Shown here: in pieces, positions 48,274-59,361 of the stretch
Numbering within the stretch: the first letter of the stretch is position 1
Layout of the letters: each line of letters begins with the position of its first letter
Assembly (NCBI RefSeq): GCF_000735585.1
Contig: NZ_JNNO01000001.1
Coordinates: forward strand, 186,001 to 250,000
Direction: 5' to 3'
Length of the DNA: 64,000 nucleotides
Source: Devosia sp. LC5
Lineage (GTDB): Bacteria; Pseudomonadota; Alphaproteobacteria; Rhizobiales; Devosiaceae
Position numbers and translations under genes: made by a program
Notes under the pieces: model-generated
Database searches by the model: none
What the model was told of the DNA's origin: nothing
What the model saw: the letters and a program-made list of their open reading frames with translations, nothing else

Positions 48274-48282
48274 GGGACTCTC

Positions 48283-49854
48283 CTAGTGGGCAGCAGGCTC
48301 GGCGGCCGGCTCTGCAGCGGTCGCCGGGTCGGCATGTTCGAGTGGCGCTTGCGCGTCGGCCAGCGAAACGGCGGGGTCAAGGCCGACCGCCGTGGCGTAA
48401 TGGGTGACCAGATTGTCGACTGCGGCGGCTGTCGTATCGAGGATCGGCGAAGGATAAAATCCGAAGACCACGGTCAGCACGATAAGCGGATAGAGGATGA
48501 TCTTTTCGCGCAGATTAAGATCAAGAATGGCCTTGAGGCTGTCCTTGGTCAGTGCGCCGAAAATCACCCGCCGGTAGAGCCACAGAGCGTAGCAGGCCGA
48601 GAAGATCACGCCAAAGGCTGCCCCGAAGGCCACCCAGGTATTGACCTGGAACACGCCGATCATGGTCAGGAATTCGCCGACAAAGCCGGACGTGCCGGGC
48701 AGACCGACATTGGCCATGGTGAAGACCATGAAGGCGAAGGCATAGCGCGGCATGCGCTCCACGAGGCCCCCATAGGCTTCGATATCGCGGGTATGCATGC
48801 GGTCATAGATGACGCCGACGCAGAGAAAGAGCGCCCCGGAGACAATGCCGTGCGAGATCATCTGAAACATCGCACCCTGGATGCCGAGCGCATTACCGGC
48901 AAAGATACCCATGGTGACAAAGCCCATATGCGCCACGGACGAATAGGCGATCAGCTTCTTGATATCAGTCTGCACCAGGGCGACCAGCGAGGTCAGAATG
49001 ATGGCGGCGACCGAAAGGAAGAAGACGATATTGGCGAACTGCGCCGAAGCGTCGGGGAACATGGGCAGGCTGAAGCGCAGGAAGCCGTAGCCGCCCAGCT
49101 TGAGCAGGATGGCGGCCAGGATCACCGAGCCGGCGGTTGGCGCCTGCACGTGGGCTTCGGGCAGCCAGCGATGGAACGGCCACATCGGCATTTTCACTGC
49201 CAGGGAGGCGAAGAACGCCCACCACAGCCAGGACTGCATGCTCTGCGGGAATTCGTGCGTGAGCAGCTTGGTGATGTCGGTCGTGCCGCCATTCCAATAC
49301 ATGGCCATGATGGCCAGCAGCATCAGCACCGAGCCGGTGAAGGTGTAGAAGAAGAATTTGTAGCTGGCCTGGATGCGCTTGGCGCCGCCCCAGATCCCGA
49401 TGATCAGGAACATCGGCAGCAGCGTGCCTTCAAAGAACACGTAGAACATGGCCAGATCGAGCGTGGTGAACACGCCGATCATCAGGGTCTCAAGGATCAG
49501 GAATACGATCATGTATTCCTTGACGCGGACGTCGATGGATTCCCAACTCGCCAGGATGGCGAAGGGCATCAGCAGCGCGGTCAGCACCACGAACAGCACC
49601 GAAATGCCATCGACACCGACGCGATAGCCAATGGTATCGCCGATCCAGGCATAGTTCACGACGAACTGGAAGCCCGGGTCGGAGGGGTCGAAGCTCTGCC
49701 ACATGGCGAGCGAGAGCAGGAATACGATGACCGTCACACCCAATGCGATCCAGCGGATGGCATCGAGCGAGGTCTTGGGCGTCAGCAGCAGCACTATCGC
49801 GCCAACGAGCGGCAGCCAGGTCAGGATCGTCAGAATAGTATTATCGAAGGTCAT
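48283..49854 (-). CDS. nuoM: NADH-quinone oxidoreductase subunit M
   Basis: Antiporter-like membrane subunit of complex I, 523 residues. Conserved stretches include [20 protein letters not shown] (conserved Glu), [22 protein letters not shown] and [15 protein letters not shown]. The C-terminus carries an Ala/Pro/Glu-rich tail. Its ATG overlaps the nuoL stop by one base (TGATG). Confidence 0.97.
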   Translation of the reverse strand: MTFDNTILTILTWLPLVGAIVLLLTPKTSLDAIRWIALGVTVIVFLLSLAMWQSFDPSDPGFQFVVNYAWIGDTIGYRVGVDGISVLFVVLTALLMPFAILASWESIDVRVKEYMIVFLILETLMIGVFTTLDLAMFYVFFEGTLLPMFLIIGIWGGAKRIQASYKFFFYTFTGSVLMLLAIMAMYWNGGTTDITKLLTHEFPQSMQSWLWWAFFASLAVKMPMWPFHRWLPEAHVQAPTAGSVILAAILLKLGGYGFLRFSLPMFPDASAQFANIVFFLSVAAIILTSLVALVQTDIKKLIAYSSVAHMGFVTMGIFAGNALGIQGAMFQMISHGIVSGALFLCVGVIYDRMHTRDIEAYGGLVERMPRYAFAFMVFTMANVGLPGTSGFVGEFLTMIGVFQVNTWVAFGAAFGVIFSACYALWLYRRVIFGALTKDSLKAILDLNLREKIILYPLIVLTVVFGFYPSPILDTTAAAVDNLVTHYATAVGLDPAVSLADAQAPLEHADPATAAEPAAEPAAH

Positions 49855-51917
49855 CAGATCAGTCCCCCGGCCACGATGGCCCAGGTCAACAGCGCCGCAA
49901 TGCCGATCAGCATGGCGAAGGCATAATGGTAAACATAGCCGGACTGCAGCTTGGTGGCCCAGGAGGTCACATTCTGCACGCGACGGCCAAGGCCTTCAGT
50001 CAGCTTCTCATCGATCAGCCAATCGTCGAAGCCCTTCCAGACGGCACGGCCGATCCACAGGGCGGGCTTGACGAAAATCCGATCGTACAGCTCGTCGAAA
50101 TACCACTTGTTGAGCAGGAACCGGTAAAGCGCCGGGTTCTGCGCAGCGAGGCGCTTGGGTGTCTCGGGCGAACTTATATACATGTACCAGGCGGCGATGA
50201 AGCCCAGGATCATCGAGATTGTCGCGCTCCACTTCACCCAGAGCGGGACGTGGTGAGCGGCCTCGATGATCTCGTGATCGACCACGAGTGAGCCGGCGAA
50301 GAAGTGTTCGATATGCTCCACATCGTGGAAGAACATGCCGTAAAACACCGCACCCGCAACGACTGCGCCGAAGGCCAGCACATAAAGCGGCACCAGCATG
50401 ACATTGGGCGCTTCATGGGCATGATCATAGGCCGAACCATGATCGTCATGGCCGTGAGCGGCATGATCTTCATTGGCCGGCTCGTCGTGAGAGTGATCAT
50501 CATGACCATGGCCAGCCGGGCGCGGCGTGCCGTGGAAGGTCAGATGGATCAGGCGCCAGGAGTAGAAGCTGGTGAACAGAGCCGCGACGACCAGCAGCCA
50601 GAAGGCGAACATGCCGGAATTGCCGCCGACCGCATAGGCCGCTTCGATGATCGAGTCCTTGGAGAAGAATCCGGCAAAGCCCAGGAATTCAGTGCCCGGA
50701 ATACCGACGCCCGCCAGCGCCAGCGTACCGATGATCATCATCGCATAGGTAATCGGGATCTTCTTACGCAGCCCACCCATGTTCCGCATGTCCTGCTCAT
50801 GGTGCATGGCGTGGATGACCGCGCCGGCGCCCAGGAACAGCAATGCCTTGAAGAAGGCGTGGGTAAAGAGGTGGAAGACACCGGCCGAGTAAGCCCCTGC
50901 CCCCAGAGCCACAAACATGTAGCCGAGCTGGCTACAGGTCGAATAAGCGATGACGCGCTTGATGTCGTTCTGCACCAGGCCAACAGTCGCCGCGAAGAAG
51001 GCGGTGATGGCGCCGATGACCAGCACGACTGTCGTGGCCGTTGGCGAGGTCTCGAATAGCGGCGAGAAGCGCGCGACCATGAACACGCCGGCCGTCACCA
51101 TGGTGGCAGCATGGATCAGCGCCGACACGGGGGTCGGGCCTTCCATGGCGTCCGGCAGCCAGGTGTGCAGCAGGAACTGTGCCGACTTGCCCATGGCACC
51201 CATGAACAACAGCAGGCAGATCACCGTCATGGCGTGGAGGTCCCACGACAGGAAGCGGATGGTGGCGGTGGCGGCTTCGGGCACGGCATGGAAGGCGCCA
51301 TCGAAATCGATGTGGCCCAGCACCATGAAGGCGCCGAAAATGCCCAGAGCGAAGCCAAAGTCACCCACGCGGTTGACCACGAATGCCTTCATCGCAGCCG
51401 CATTGGCCGAGGGCTTAGTGTACCAGAAGCCGATCAGCAGATAGGACGCCAGGCCCACGCCTTCCCAGCCGAAGAACATCTGCAGGAAGTTGTCAGCCGT
51501 CACCAGCATGAGCATGGCAAAGGTGAAGAGCGAGAGATAGGCGAAGAACCGGTTGCGGTGCGGATCGTCGGCCATGTAGCCGATGGAATAGACGTGCACC
51601 AGGCTCGACACCGTGTTGACGACGACCAGCATGATGGCGGTGAGCGTATCGACGCGCAGTGTCCAGCGCAGGTCCATGTCGCCGACCTGGATCCAGCGCA
51701 TGATCTCGACCTTGAGAACGGCCGTGTGGCCGTCGGTCACAGCGCCAGCCAGCCCGCCGCCAAAGGCAACCGGCAGAAAAACCACCCAGGACAGGACGGC
51801 GGCAACCAGCAGGAGCCCGGTGGTGATGTACTCACTGGGCCGGTGCCCGATGGTGCGCCCCAGCAGTCCGGCGATCAACGCGCCGATAAGGGGCAGGAAA
51901 ACAATCGCTTGAATCAT
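49854..51917 (-). CDS. nuoL: NADH-quinone oxidoreductase subunit L
   Basis: Largest proton-pumping subunit, 687 residues, with the lateral helix HL expected at the C-terminal end. Recognisable regions are [43 protein letters not shown] and [22 protein letters not shown] histidine-rich loop ([26 protein letters not shown]) before the last helices is unusual in composition and could bind metal. Confidence 0.97.
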   Translation of the reverse strand: MIQAIVFLPLIGALIAGLLGRTIGHRPSEYITTGLLLVAAVLSWVVFLPVAFGGGLAGAVTDGHTAVLKVEIMRWIQVGDMDLRWTLRVDTLTAIMLVVVNTVSSLVHVYSIGYMADDPHRNRFFAYLSLFTFAMLMLVTADNFLQMFFGWEGVGLASYLLIGFWYTKPSANAAAMKAFVVNRVGDFGFALGIFGAFMVLGHIDFDGAFHAVPEAATATIRFLSWDLHAMTVICLLLFMGAMGKSAQFLLHTWLPDAMEGPTPVSALIHAATMVTAGVFMVARFSPLFETSPTATTVVLVIGAITAFFAATVGLVQNDIKRVIAYSTCSQLGYMFVALGAGAYSAGVFHLFTHAFFKALLFLGAGAVIHAMHHEQDMRNMGGLRKKIPITYAMMIIGTLALAGVGIPGTEFLGFAGFFSKDSIIEAAYAVGGNSGMFAFWLLVVAALFTSFYSWRLIHLTFHGTPRPAGHGHDDHSHDEPANEDHAAHGHDDHGSAYDHAHEAPNVMLVPLYVLAFGAVVAGAVFYGMFFHDVEHIEHFFAGSLVVDHEIIEAAHHVPLWVKWSATISMILGFIAAWYMYISSPETPKRLAAQNPALYRFLLNKWYFDELYDRIFVKPALWIGRAVWKGFDDWLIDEKLTEGLGRRVQNVTSWATKLQSGYVYHYAFAMLIGIAALLTWAIVAGGLI

Positions 51918-51928
51918 AGCGGAGGTTC

Positions 51929-52243
51929 TTAGCCCTTCATCATGTTGACGTCTTCAACCGCGATGGAGCCGCGGTTGCGATAGAAAATAACCAGGATGGC
52001 GAGGCCGATCGCGGCCTCGGCTGCAGCCACGGTGAGGATCAGCAGAGCGAACACCTGCCCCTGCAAGTCATTGAGCTGCGCGCTGAAGGCGACGAAGTTC
52101 AGATTGACCGCGAGCAGGATCAATTCCACCGACATCAGAATGACGATGACGTTCTTGCGGTTGAGAAAAATGCCGAACACGCCGAGCGTGAACAGGATTG
52201 CTGCTACGGTCAGGTAGTGACCGAGCCCGATACCCAAGCCCAT
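51929..52243 (-). CDS. nuoK: NADH-quinone oxidoreductase subunit K
   Basis: A 104-residue, three-helix subunit of the membrane arm. It starts [21 protein letters not shown] and contains [17 protein letters not shown] with the conserved Glu and the [11 protein letters not shown] stretch with the second Glu, needed for proton transfer. Positioned between nuoJ and nuoL. Confidence 0.96.
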   Translation of the reverse strand: MGLGIGLGHYLTVAAILFTLGVFGIFLNRKNVIVILMSVELILLAVNLNFVAFSAQLNDLQGQVFALLILTVAAAEAAIGLAILVIFYRNRGSIAVEDVNMMKG

Positions 52244-52252
52244 ATTTGCCTC

Positions 52253-52861
52253 CTACAGCCCTTGACCGCTTTTGACTTTGACGACCCTGACGGCCTCCGA
52301 TGGCTTGCGCCCAACCTGATCGAGCGGGTTCTGCCGCTTGACGTTGGGCTTATGGCGCAGCGTCAGGACGATCGCCCCGATCATGGCCACGAGCAGCACA
52401 GCGCCGGCCCCTTGGAACAGGAAGACGTAGCGCGTGTAGAGCACTTGCCCCAGCGCCCTTATATTGTCCATGCCGCCATCGATGGGCAGCGCCGCTGCGC
52501 CTGCAATTTCAGGGGAAACCACGAAGCTGCCAGCAACCAGCAGCAGCTCGAGCAGAAGCACGGCACCGACCAGTACGCCGATGGGCGCATATTGCAGGAA
52601 GCCCTGCCGCATCTCGGCGAAGTCGACGTCGAGCATCATGACGACGAAGAGGAACAGCACGGCGACCGCGCCGACATAGACCACGATCAGGATCAGCGCC
52701 AAAAACTCGGCGCCGGCCAGCATGAACAGGCCTGCGGCATTGAAGAACGTGAGGATCAGGAACAGCACGGCATGCACGGGATTGCGCGCCGAGATGACCA
52801 TCACCGCCGAGGCAATCGCGATGGCCGAGAATACATAGAAGAAGAACAGTGGAAGGGTCAT
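52253..52861 (-). CDS. nuoJ: NADH-quinone oxidoreductase subunit J
   Basis: A 202-residue membrane subunit with five helices, including NPVHAVLFLILTFFNAAGLF and the pi-bulge helix IVVYVGAVAVLFLFVVMMLD. The C-terminal tail is positively charged. Between nuoI and nuoK. Confidence 0.95.
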   Translation of the reverse strand: MTLPLFFFYVFSAIAIASAVMVISARNPVHAVLFLILTFFNAAGLFMLAGAEFLALILIVVYVGAVAVLFLFVVMMLDVDFAEMRQGFLQYAPIGVLVGAVLLLELLLVAGSFVVSPEIAGAAALPIDGGMDNIRALGQVLYTRYVFLFQGAGAVLLVAMIGAIVLTLRHKPNVKRQNPLDQVGRKPSEAVRVVKVKSGQGL

Positions 52862-52872
52862 GCTCTTCTCTC

Positions 52873-53361
52873 TTATCGGTAGGGCGCGTCGGCAGCGAGG
52901 TTAGCAGCTATTTCACGCTCCCAACGATCGCCATTGGCCAGGAGCTTTTCCTTGGAGAAGTAAAGCTCTTCACGGGTCTCGGTCGCAAATTCGAAATTGG
53001 GGCCTTCCACGATCGCGTCGACGGGGCAGGCCTCCTGACAGAAACCGCAATAGATGCACTTCACCATATCGATATCGTAGCGCACCGTGCGGCGGGTGCC
53101 GTCATTCTGGCGCGGACCGGCCTCAATGGTGATGGCCTGGGCCGGGCAGATGGCTTCGCACAGCTTGCAGGCAATGCAGCGTTCTTCGCCATTGGGATAG
53201 CGGCGCAGGGCATGCTCACCGCGGAAGCGTGGACTGAGATGGCCCTTTTCGAAGGGGTAGTTGATGGTCGGCTTGGGCGCAAAGAAGTAGCCCATGCCGA
53301 GGAAGAACCCCGACACCAACTCGGTCAGGAGCAGCGTGTTAAAGACTTGGGCGACACGCAT
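52873..53361 (-). CDS. nuoI: NADH-quinone oxidoreductase subunit I
   Basis: A 162-residue protein carrying two [4Fe-4S] clusters, bound by [12 protein letters not shown] and [12 protein letters not shown]. It relays electrons from NuoG toward NuoB. The ATG at 53361 overlaps the nuoH stop by one base (TGATG); the upstream open frame is not part of the gene. Confidence 0.96.
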   Translation of the reverse strand: MRVAQVFNTLLLTELVSGFFLGMGYFFAPKPTINYPFEKGHLSPRFRGEHALRRYPNGEERCIACKLCEAICPAQAITIEAGPRQNDGTRRTVRYDIDMVKCIYCGFCQEACPVDAIVEGPNFEFATETREELYFSKEKLLANGDRWEREIAANLAADAPYR

Positions 53362-54458
53362 CAGGCGACCCCTCCATGCCAGCCCCAGCCGGTCAGCTGG
53401 AGCACGAAAGCGACGATGACGACCATGATCAGCGACAGGGGCAGGAAGAGCTTCCAGCCAATGCGCATGAGTTGATCGTAGCGGTAACGCGGCACGATGG
53501 ACTTGGCCATGGCGAACATGAAGAACACCGCGCTGAGCTTGAGAACGAACCAGATGACACCCGGAATCCAGGTGAAGGGGGGCAGATCGATCGGCGATGT
53601 CCAGCCACCCAGGAACATGACCGTGGTGAGCGCACACATCAACAGGATGGAGATGTACTCCCCCAGCATGAACAGCATGTAGGGCGTGGCCGAATATTCG
53701 GTCATGAAACCGGCGACCAGCTCGGACTCAGCTTCAGGAAGATCGAATGGCGGGCGGTTCGTTTCGGCCAGGGCCGAAATGTAGAACACGATGAACATCG
53801 GAAACAGCGGCAACCAGAACCAGTTGAGGAAGGTCAACTGCGGCAGGCCGATCATATGGGCGAGACCCATTTCGTACTGCGCGCGCACGATATCGCTGAG
53901 ATTGAGCGAGCCGACGCAGAGCAGCACGGTGATGATCACGAGGCCAATGGAGACTTCATAGCTGACCATCTGCGCGGCGGAGCGGAGCGACCCCAGGAAC
54001 GGATATTTCGAGTTCGAAGCCCAGCCGCCGATGATGACGCCATAGACGCCCAGCGAGGAAATCGCGAAAATGTAGAGCACGCCAAGATTGATATTGGCGA
54101 TGGCCAGCCCCTCGCCCACCGGCACCACGGCCCAGGCGGCAAGCGCCAGGGTCGCGGTCAGCAGTGGGGCGAACAGGAACAGGATCTTATCCGCGCCTGC
54201 CGGAATGATCGCCTCTTTGAGGGCGAATTTCAGCAGATCGGCAAAGCTCTGCAGCAGACCGAACGGGCCGACAACGTTGGGGCCGCGACGGATTTGGACG
54301 GCAGCCCAGATCTTGCGGTCAGCCAGCAGGATGAATGCGGTGAAGACCAAGAGGCAAACCAGCAGCAGCAGCGTCTTGTAAATGAGGCCGACTTGCACGC
54401 CCCATCCCAGGATCGGGATGCCCAGCAGGTAGTCGAGAGCGGCGGTAATAAAGTCCAT
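53361..54458 (-). CDS. nuoH: NADH-quinone oxidoreductase subunit H
   Basis: A 365-residue, eight-helix subunit that forms the quinone tunnel with NuoB and NuoD. Conserved pieces are [33 protein letters not shown]-type (positions about 45-78), [20 protein letters not shown] with the acidic residues of the E-channel, and the C-terminal FWKLFLP-like [12 protein letters not shown]. Confidence 0.97.
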   Translation of the reverse strand: MDFITAALDYLLGIPILGWGVQVGLIYKTLLLLVCLLVFTAFILLADRKIWAAVQIRRGPNVVGPFGLLQSFADLLKFALKEAIIPAGADKILFLFAPLLTATLALAAWAVVPVGEGLAIANINLGVLYIFAISSLGVYGVIIGGWASNSKYPFLGSLRSAAQMVSYEVSIGLVIITVLLCVGSLNLSDIVRAQYEMGLAHMIGLPQLTFLNWFWLPLFPMFIVFYISALAETNRPPFDLPEAESELVAGFMTEYSATPYMLFMLGEYISILLMCALTTVMFLGGWTSPIDLPPFTWIPGVIWFVLKLSAVFFMFAMAKSIVPRYRYDQLMRIGWKLFLPLSLIMVVIVAFVLQLTGWGWHGGVA

Positions 54459-54467
54459 TATGCTCCC

Positions 54468-56534
54468 CTACTCCGCTGCCTGGCGCAGGCCGGCGGCCAA
54501 TGCGGCGGATTCGCCCATGACGGCGGATGCGCGGGCAATCGGATTGCTGAGATAGAAATCCGCCACCGGCGATACGAATGCCGCCTTCTTGCCCTTGGGC
54601 GAGGTTTTGGCGAGCTTGGCGATATCGGCAGCCTTGCCTTCGGCAATGGCGTCGATACGGGCCAGGTGCGGGAATTCCACATACATGGCAGCCCGCAGCT
54701 GCGCCAGCGAATTGAAGGCCAGTGGCTGGCCGACGACGGCCGACAGCGCGCGGATGATGGCCCAATCTTCCTTGGCGTCGCCCGGCGGGAACACGGCGCG
54801 GTTAGTCACCTGCACACGGCCCTCGGTGTTGACATAGGTAGCGCTCTTTTCGGTATAGGCGGCACCCGGCAGGATGACGTCGGCACGATGCGCGCCATTG
54901 TCGCCATGAGTACCGATATAAACGACGAGCGTGTCGCCGAGCTGGGACATGTCGACTTCGTCGGCGCCAACCAGGAACAGCACATCGACGCCACCGGCCA
55001 GCATGGCGGCAGTGTCCGCAGCACCCTTGGCCGGCACGAAGCCGACATCGAGCGCGCCGACGCGGGCGGCGGCATTGTGCAGCACGGCAAAGCCGTTCCA
55101 GTCGGCTTCGATTTCGGCATTTGCTGTTGCGAGCTTGGCAGCGGCAGCCAGCACGTCGGCAGTCGCGGCGCCTTCGCCCACGATCACCAGCGGCTTTTTG
55201 GCTTTGGCCCAAAGCTCGGCAAAGCTGCCTTGGCTAGCGGCGAGATCAGCCAACGAGTCCGAGCCATTGCCCAGATGCTGCACAGTGTAGGTCAGATCGG
55301 CATTCTCGCCGATCAGGCCAATCGGCAGGCCGGTCGCGCGCCAAACCTTGCGAATGCGGGCATTGAGCACAGCAGCCTCGCGGCGCGGATTGGTGCCGAT
55401 CAGCAGGATGGCGTCAGCCTGTTCGATCCCGGCAATGGTCGGGTTGAAGATGTAGGAGGCGCGGCCATTGGCGGGCGACAGGCCCGAACCGGCGGGACGT
55501 GCGTCCACATTGCCCGAGCCAAGCGAAGCGAGCAACGCCTTGAGCGCATAGAGCTCTTCGGCACCGGCCAGATCACCCGCGATAGCGCCGATGCGGGCGC
55601 CGGGCTTCTTGAGAGCCTTGGCAACGGTCTGGAATGCATCATCCCAGGTGGTGGCGCCCAGCTTCTTGTTCTTGCGCACATAGGGGCGATCGAGCCGCTG
55701 GCTCTTGAGGCCATCCCAGATGAAGCGGGTCTTGTCCGAAATCCACTCTTCGTTGATCGCCTCGTTGATGCGCGGCAATACGCGCATGACTTCGCGGCCA
55801 CGGCTATCGACACGGATGGCCGAGCCAACCGCATCCATCACGTCGATGGATTCGGTCTTGGTCAGTTCCCACGGACGGGCGTTGAAGGCATAGGGCTTGG
55901 AGGTCAGCGCGCCCACCGGGCACAGATCGATCACATTGCCCTGCAATTCGCTCGACAGCGCCTTTTCGAGATAGGTGGTGATCTCGGCATCTTCACCGCG
56001 ACCCAGCAGCCCCATTTCGGCAATGCCGGCAACCTCAGTGGTGAAGCGCACACAACGCGTGCAGTGAATGCAGCGGTTCATCGAGGTCTTGACCAGCGGG
56101 CCAATATACTTGTCCTCGACCGCGCGCTTGTTTTCGGCAAAGCGGTTCTTGTCCACGCCATAGGCCATGGCCTGGTCCTGCAGATCGCATTCGCCGCCCT
56201 GATCGCAGATCGGGCAATCGAGCGGATGGTTGATCAGCAGGAATTCCATCACGCCTTCGCGGGCCTTTTTGACCATCGGCGTGTTGGTGAACATTTCAGG
56301 CGGCTCGCCATTGGGGCCGGGCCGCAAATCCTTGACCGACATGGCGCAGCTCGCCTGCGGCTTGGGCGGACCGCCCTTCACCTCGACCAGGCACATGCGG
56401 CAATTGCCCGCCACCGACAGGCGCTCGTGATAGCAAAAGCGCGGGATTTCCGCGCCTGCGGCCTCAGCCGCCTGCATCAGCGTGTAATAGTCCGGAACTT
56501 CGACCAGTTGGCCGTCGACTTTGATATTTGCCAT
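54468..56534 (-). CDS. nuoG: NADH-quinone oxidoreductase subunit G
   Basis: A 688-residue subunit of the peripheral arm. The N-terminal ferredoxin-like part binds a [2Fe-2S] cluster (Cys34, Cys45, Cys48, Cys63), then [17 protein letters not shown] and [10 protein letters not shown] bind two [4Fe-4S] clusters, followed by a molybdopterin-oxidoreductase-like domain without cofactor. The start at 56534 (MANIKVDG) lies 5 bases past the nuoF stop. Confidence 0.96.
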   Translation of the reverse strand: MANIKVDGQLVEVPDYYTLMQAAEAAGAEIPRFCYHERLSVAGNCRMCLVEVKGGPPKPQASCAMSVKDLRPGPNGEPPEMFTNTPMVKKAREGVMEFLLINHPLDCPICDQGGECDLQDQAMAYGVDKNRFAENKRAVEDKYIGPLVKTSMNRCIHCTRCVRFTTEVAGIAEMGLLGRGEDAEITTYLEKALSSELQGNVIDLCPVGALTSKPYAFNARPWELTKTESIDVMDAVGSAIRVDSRGREVMRVLPRINEAINEEWISDKTRFIWDGLKSQRLDRPYVRKNKKLGATTWDDAFQTVAKALKKPGARIGAIAGDLAGAEELYALKALLASLGSGNVDARPAGSGLSPANGRASYIFNPTIAGIEQADAILLIGTNPRREAAVLNARIRKVWRATGLPIGLIGENADLTYTVQHLGNGSDSLADLAASQGSFAELWAKAKKPLVIVGEGAATADVLAAAAKLATANAEIEADWNGFAVLHNAAARVGALDVGFVPAKGAADTAAMLAGGVDVLFLVGADEVDMSQLGDTLVVYIGTHGDNGAHRADVILPGAAYTEKSATYVNTEGRVQVTNRAVFPPGDAKEDWAIIRALSAVVGQPLAFNSLAQLRAAMYVEFPHLARIDAIAEGKAADIAKLAKTSPKGKKAAFVSPVADFYLSNPIARASAVMGESAALAAGLRQAAE

Positions 56535-56539
56535 CAGCC

Positions 56540-57847
56540 TTACTCCGCCGCGATCGATGGCACGGCGCCATCGGAGGTGGACGAATATGTGTACTGGTCG
56601 ATCCGCGCCTCGATGACGTGGCGGAAATTGCGGATCAGGCCCTGGATCGGCCACGCAGCAGCGTCGCCCAATGCGCAGATAGTGTGGCCTTCGATCTGCT
56701 TAGTGACTTCGAACAGCATGTCGATTTCGCGCTTCTGGGCGCGGCCTTCGACCATGCGTTCCATCACGCGCATCATCCAGCCCGTGCCTTCGCGGCAGGG
56801 CGTACACTGGCCGCAGCTTTCGTGCTTGTAGAAGGCCGAAAGGCGCCAGATTGCCTTGATGATGTCGGTGGACTTGTCCATCACGATGATGGCCGCAGTG
56901 CCCATGGATGAGCCAACTTCGCGCAAGCCATCGAAATCTACGATGGCGTTCTGGATTTTCTCGCCGGTGACGCAGGGCACCGAGGCACCGCCGGGGATCA
57001 CCGCCAGCAGATTGTCCCAGCCGCCACGCACGCCGCCACAGTGCTTTTCGATGATATCCTTGAAGCTCTCGCCCATGGCTTCTTCGAAGGTCGCCGGCCG
57101 GTTCACATGGCCCGAAACGCACATCAGCTTGGTACCGGTATTGTTGGCGCGGCCGATCGAGGCGAACCAGGCGCCCGAACGGCGCAGGATTTCGGGCACA
57201 ACGGCGATGGACTCGACGTTGTTCACCGTGGTCGGGTTGCCGTAAACGCCCATGCCGGCCGGGAATGGCGGCTTGAGGCGCGGCTGGCCCTTCTTGCCTT
57301 CCAGGCTTTCCATCAGTGCGGTTTCTTCGCCGCAGATGTAAGCGCCGGCGCCGTGATGGACGATGATGTCCAGGTCCCAGCCGTGGATATTGTCCTTGCC
57401 GATCAGGCGAGCCTCATAGGCCTCCTCGACGGCACGTTCCAGGTGCTGGCGCTCACGGATGAACTCGCCGCGCACATAGATAAAGGCCAGATGCGCGTCC
57501 ATGGCACGGGCCGCTAACAGGCACCCTTCGACCAGATGGTGCGGATCGTGGCGCAGAATTTCACGGTCCTTGCAGGTACCCGGCTCAGATTCGTCGGCAT
57601 TGACCAGCAGGTAGTGCGGGCGGCCGTCATTGACCTTAGGCATGAAGGTCCATTTAAGCGCGGTGGGGAACCCTGCCCCGCCACGGCCACGCAGGCCCGA
57701 TGCCTTGACCTCATTGGTGATCCAGTCGCGCCCGGAGTCGATAAACTCCTTGGTGCCGACCCAGGCGCCGCGAGACCGCGCGCCTTCAAGGCCCCAGTCG
57801 CCCTGGCCATAGAGATTGGTAAAAATGCGATCCTTGTCAGCGAGCAT
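56540..57847 (-). CDS. nuoF: NADH-quinone oxidoreductase subunit F
   Basis: A 435-residue subunit that binds NADH and FMN and one [4Fe-4S] cluster ([15 protein letters not shown]). The glycine-rich nucleotide-binding segments are [15 protein letters not shown] and [19 protein letters not shown]. It is followed by nuoG and preceded by a small hypothetical membrane gene. Confidence 0.97.
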   Translation of the reverse strand: MLADKDRIFTNLYGQGDWGLEGARSRGAWVGTKEFIDSGRDWITNEVKASGLRGRGGAGFPTALKWTFMPKVNDGRPHYLLVNADESEPGTCKDREILRHDPHHLVEGCLLAARAMDAHLAFIYVRGEFIRERQHLERAVEEAYEARLIGKDNIHGWDLDIIVHHGAGAYICGEETALMESLEGKKGQPRLKPPFPAGMGVYGNPTTVNNVESIAVVPEILRRSGAWFASIGRANNTGTKLMCVSGHVNRPATFEEAMGESFKDIIEKHCGGVRGGWDNLLAVIPGGASVPCVTGEKIQNAIVDFDGLREVGSSMGTAAIIVMDKSTDIIKAIWRLSAFYKHESCGQCTPCREGTGWMMRVMERMVEGRAQKREIDMLFEVTKQIEGHTICALGDAAAWPIQGLIRNFRHVIEARIDQYTYSSTSDGAVPSIAAE

Positions 57848-57849
57848 GA

Positions 57850-58053
57850 TCAGCCGTTCCGCTTCCGCAAGTATGAAAACCAGGCAGCCACTCCGATGGC
57901 CGCGCCAATGGCGCCCAGCAAAGCTGGCGGGGCGCCTGGAATAAGGTAAACAACAAGGCCTTGGGCAATGATCATGGCAATAACCACAAAACCCACGCCC
58001 ATGGCGTAGTCCTTGGTAGTCATTTTGCCAAACTCGATCTTGCCCTCAGCCAT
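57850..58053 (-). CDS. Small membrane protein of unknown function within the nuo operon
   Basis: A 67-residue protein with two hydrophobic helices ([23 protein letters not shown] and [20 protein letters not shown]) and a basic end LRKRNG. Located between nuoE and nuoF with no spacing (stop of nuoE adjoins its ATG; 2 bases to nuoF). I do not recognise it as a standard complex I subunit. It may be an accessory or assembly factor, or a lineage-specific small protein. Confidence 0.75.
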   Translation of the reverse strand: MAEGKIEFGKMTTKDYAMGVGFVVIAMIIAQGLVVYLIPGAPPALLGAIGAAIGVAAWFSYLRKRNG

Positions 58054-59361
58054 TTAGCGTGGGTCCTTCCCAAATACCTTGCGGTATTCTTCGACCCCGC
58101 CGCGCGCTAGCACATCCGCCTGCTGCAGCCAGTTATCGCGCGCAACGCGACCCTTGAAGCTCAGCGAGTCCTCGACCCTGGCAATGTCCTCGGCCGACAG
58201 CTTGGCAACCTGGCTCCACTGGGTGATGCCCAAAGCGTTGAGACGGCCCTCGAGCACGGGGCCAACGCCTGAAATCAACTTGAGGTCATCCGGTGCGCCA
58301 TCGGGGGCCTTGAACAGCGGCGCTGCACCACCCTTTTCTGCCACCGGATTGACTTCGGCAGGATTGGCCTTGGGCGCCTTGATCGCACGGGTCTTTGCGG
58401 CGCCGGCCGGCGTAGCACCATGCGCGGACGCGGCATTGGTGGCCTTGCCGGGAGCCCTGCCCCCATCGACCTTCGCCGCATCGGACTCGGCGCCGACAGC
58501 GGTTTCCCGCATCGCCTTGTTGGGCTTGCCATTCGCCTTGGCCGCAATATCTGCCGCCTTGCGCTCGCCTTCGGCCTTGGCCTCGGAAACCTTGGCCGAT
58601 TTGGGCGTCCCCTTGATCGCCGGAGCAGATTCAGCAGTTACGTCCTTGGGCTTGGCCGCGGTGGTCGGCGCGGGGGCGGCTGGTGCCGCCGGGGGAGCCG
58701 CAGCTTCTACTGGCGGGGGTGGCGGCACGAACTTCTCGCGCCTGGCGCTCGGCTTCTCCAGCAGCGTGGTGCGGCCACCTTCGGCAGCCGAATTCAGCCG
58801 TTCGATCTGCGAGCCCGCCTTGATCGTATCGCCCTTGCCGGCCTGGAAAGCGTCGATGATCTCTTCCAGCCGTTCGGCCGTCAGGTCTTCATAGGTGTCG
58901 TGGAAAATCGCCACCATGGGTGCGTTGACGCAAGCGCCGGCGCATTCGACTTCTTCCCAGCTCAGCGTGCCATCTTCGTTGAGATGGTGCGGATCATGGT
59001 GGATCTTGCTCTTGCAGACCTCGATTAGCCCCTCGGCGCCGCGCAGCATGCATGGCGTCGTGCCGCAGACCTGGATATGCGCCCTGCTGCCGACCGGCTG
59101 CAGCTGGAACTGGGTATAGAAGGTCGCCACTTCAAGCACACGGATATAGGCCATGCCCAGCATGTCGGCGATCGTTTCGATCGTCGCCCGGCTGACCCAG
59201 CCATCCTGATCCTGCGCGCGCATAAGCAGCGGAATAACAGCAGATTGCTGACGGCCGGCCGGGTAAAGCCCGATCTTCCATTCCGCCCATTTGGCGTTGT
59301 CAGCAGTAAAGGCGAACGCGGCCGGCTGAACCGACTCGTCCGCAAGGCGACGCGCAACCAT
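58054..59361 (-). CDS. nuoE: NADH-quinone oxidoreductase subunit E with long C-terminal extension
   Basis: The [2Fe-2S] thioredoxin-like subunit; cysteines at about 99, 104, 140 and 144 (VCGTTPC and ECAGAC). The core ends near residue 210, where E. coli NuoE would be about 166. Beyond it, about 150 residues are low complexity (Pro/Ala, then Lys/Ala/Glu rich), and residues about 360-430 form a helix-hairpin-helix-like domain (LKLISGVGPVLEGRLNALGI). This fusion is common in Hyphomicrobiales. One-base overlap with nuoD. Confidence 0.93.
   Translation of the reverse strand: MVARRLADESVQPAAFAFTADNAKWAEWKIGLYPAGRQQSAVIPLLMRAQDQDGWVSRATIETIADMLGMAYIRVLEVATFYTQFQLQPVGSRAHIQVCGTTPCMLRGAEGLIEVCKSKIHHDPHHLNEDGTLSWEEVECAGACVNAPMVAIFHDTYEDLTAERLEEIIDAFQAGKGDTIKAGSQIERLNSAAEGGRTTLLEKPSARREKFVPPPPPVEAAAPPAAPAAPAPTTAAKPKDVTAESAPAIKGTPKSAKVSEAKAEGERKAADIAAKANGKPNKAMRETAVGAESDAAKVDGGRAPGKATNAASAHGATPAGAAKTRAIKAPKANPAEVNPVAEKGGAAPLFKAPDGAPDDLKLISGVGPVLEGRLNALGITQWSQVAKLSAEDIARVEDSLSFKGRVARDNWLQQADVLARGGVEEYRKVFGKDPR

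Noticed and set aside
47350-49926. An 858-codon plus-strand open frame opposite nuoN and nuoM
   Set aside because: Same reason: composition dominated by His/Asp/Arg/Gln and no recognisable domain, exactly opposite well-supported genes.
53376-56831. A 1151-codon open frame on the plus strand opposite nuoH and nuoG
   Set aside because: Its translation is low-complexity, rich in Gln/His/Arg/Asp, with no domain. It is an antisense shadow of the nuo genes produced by high third-position GC.
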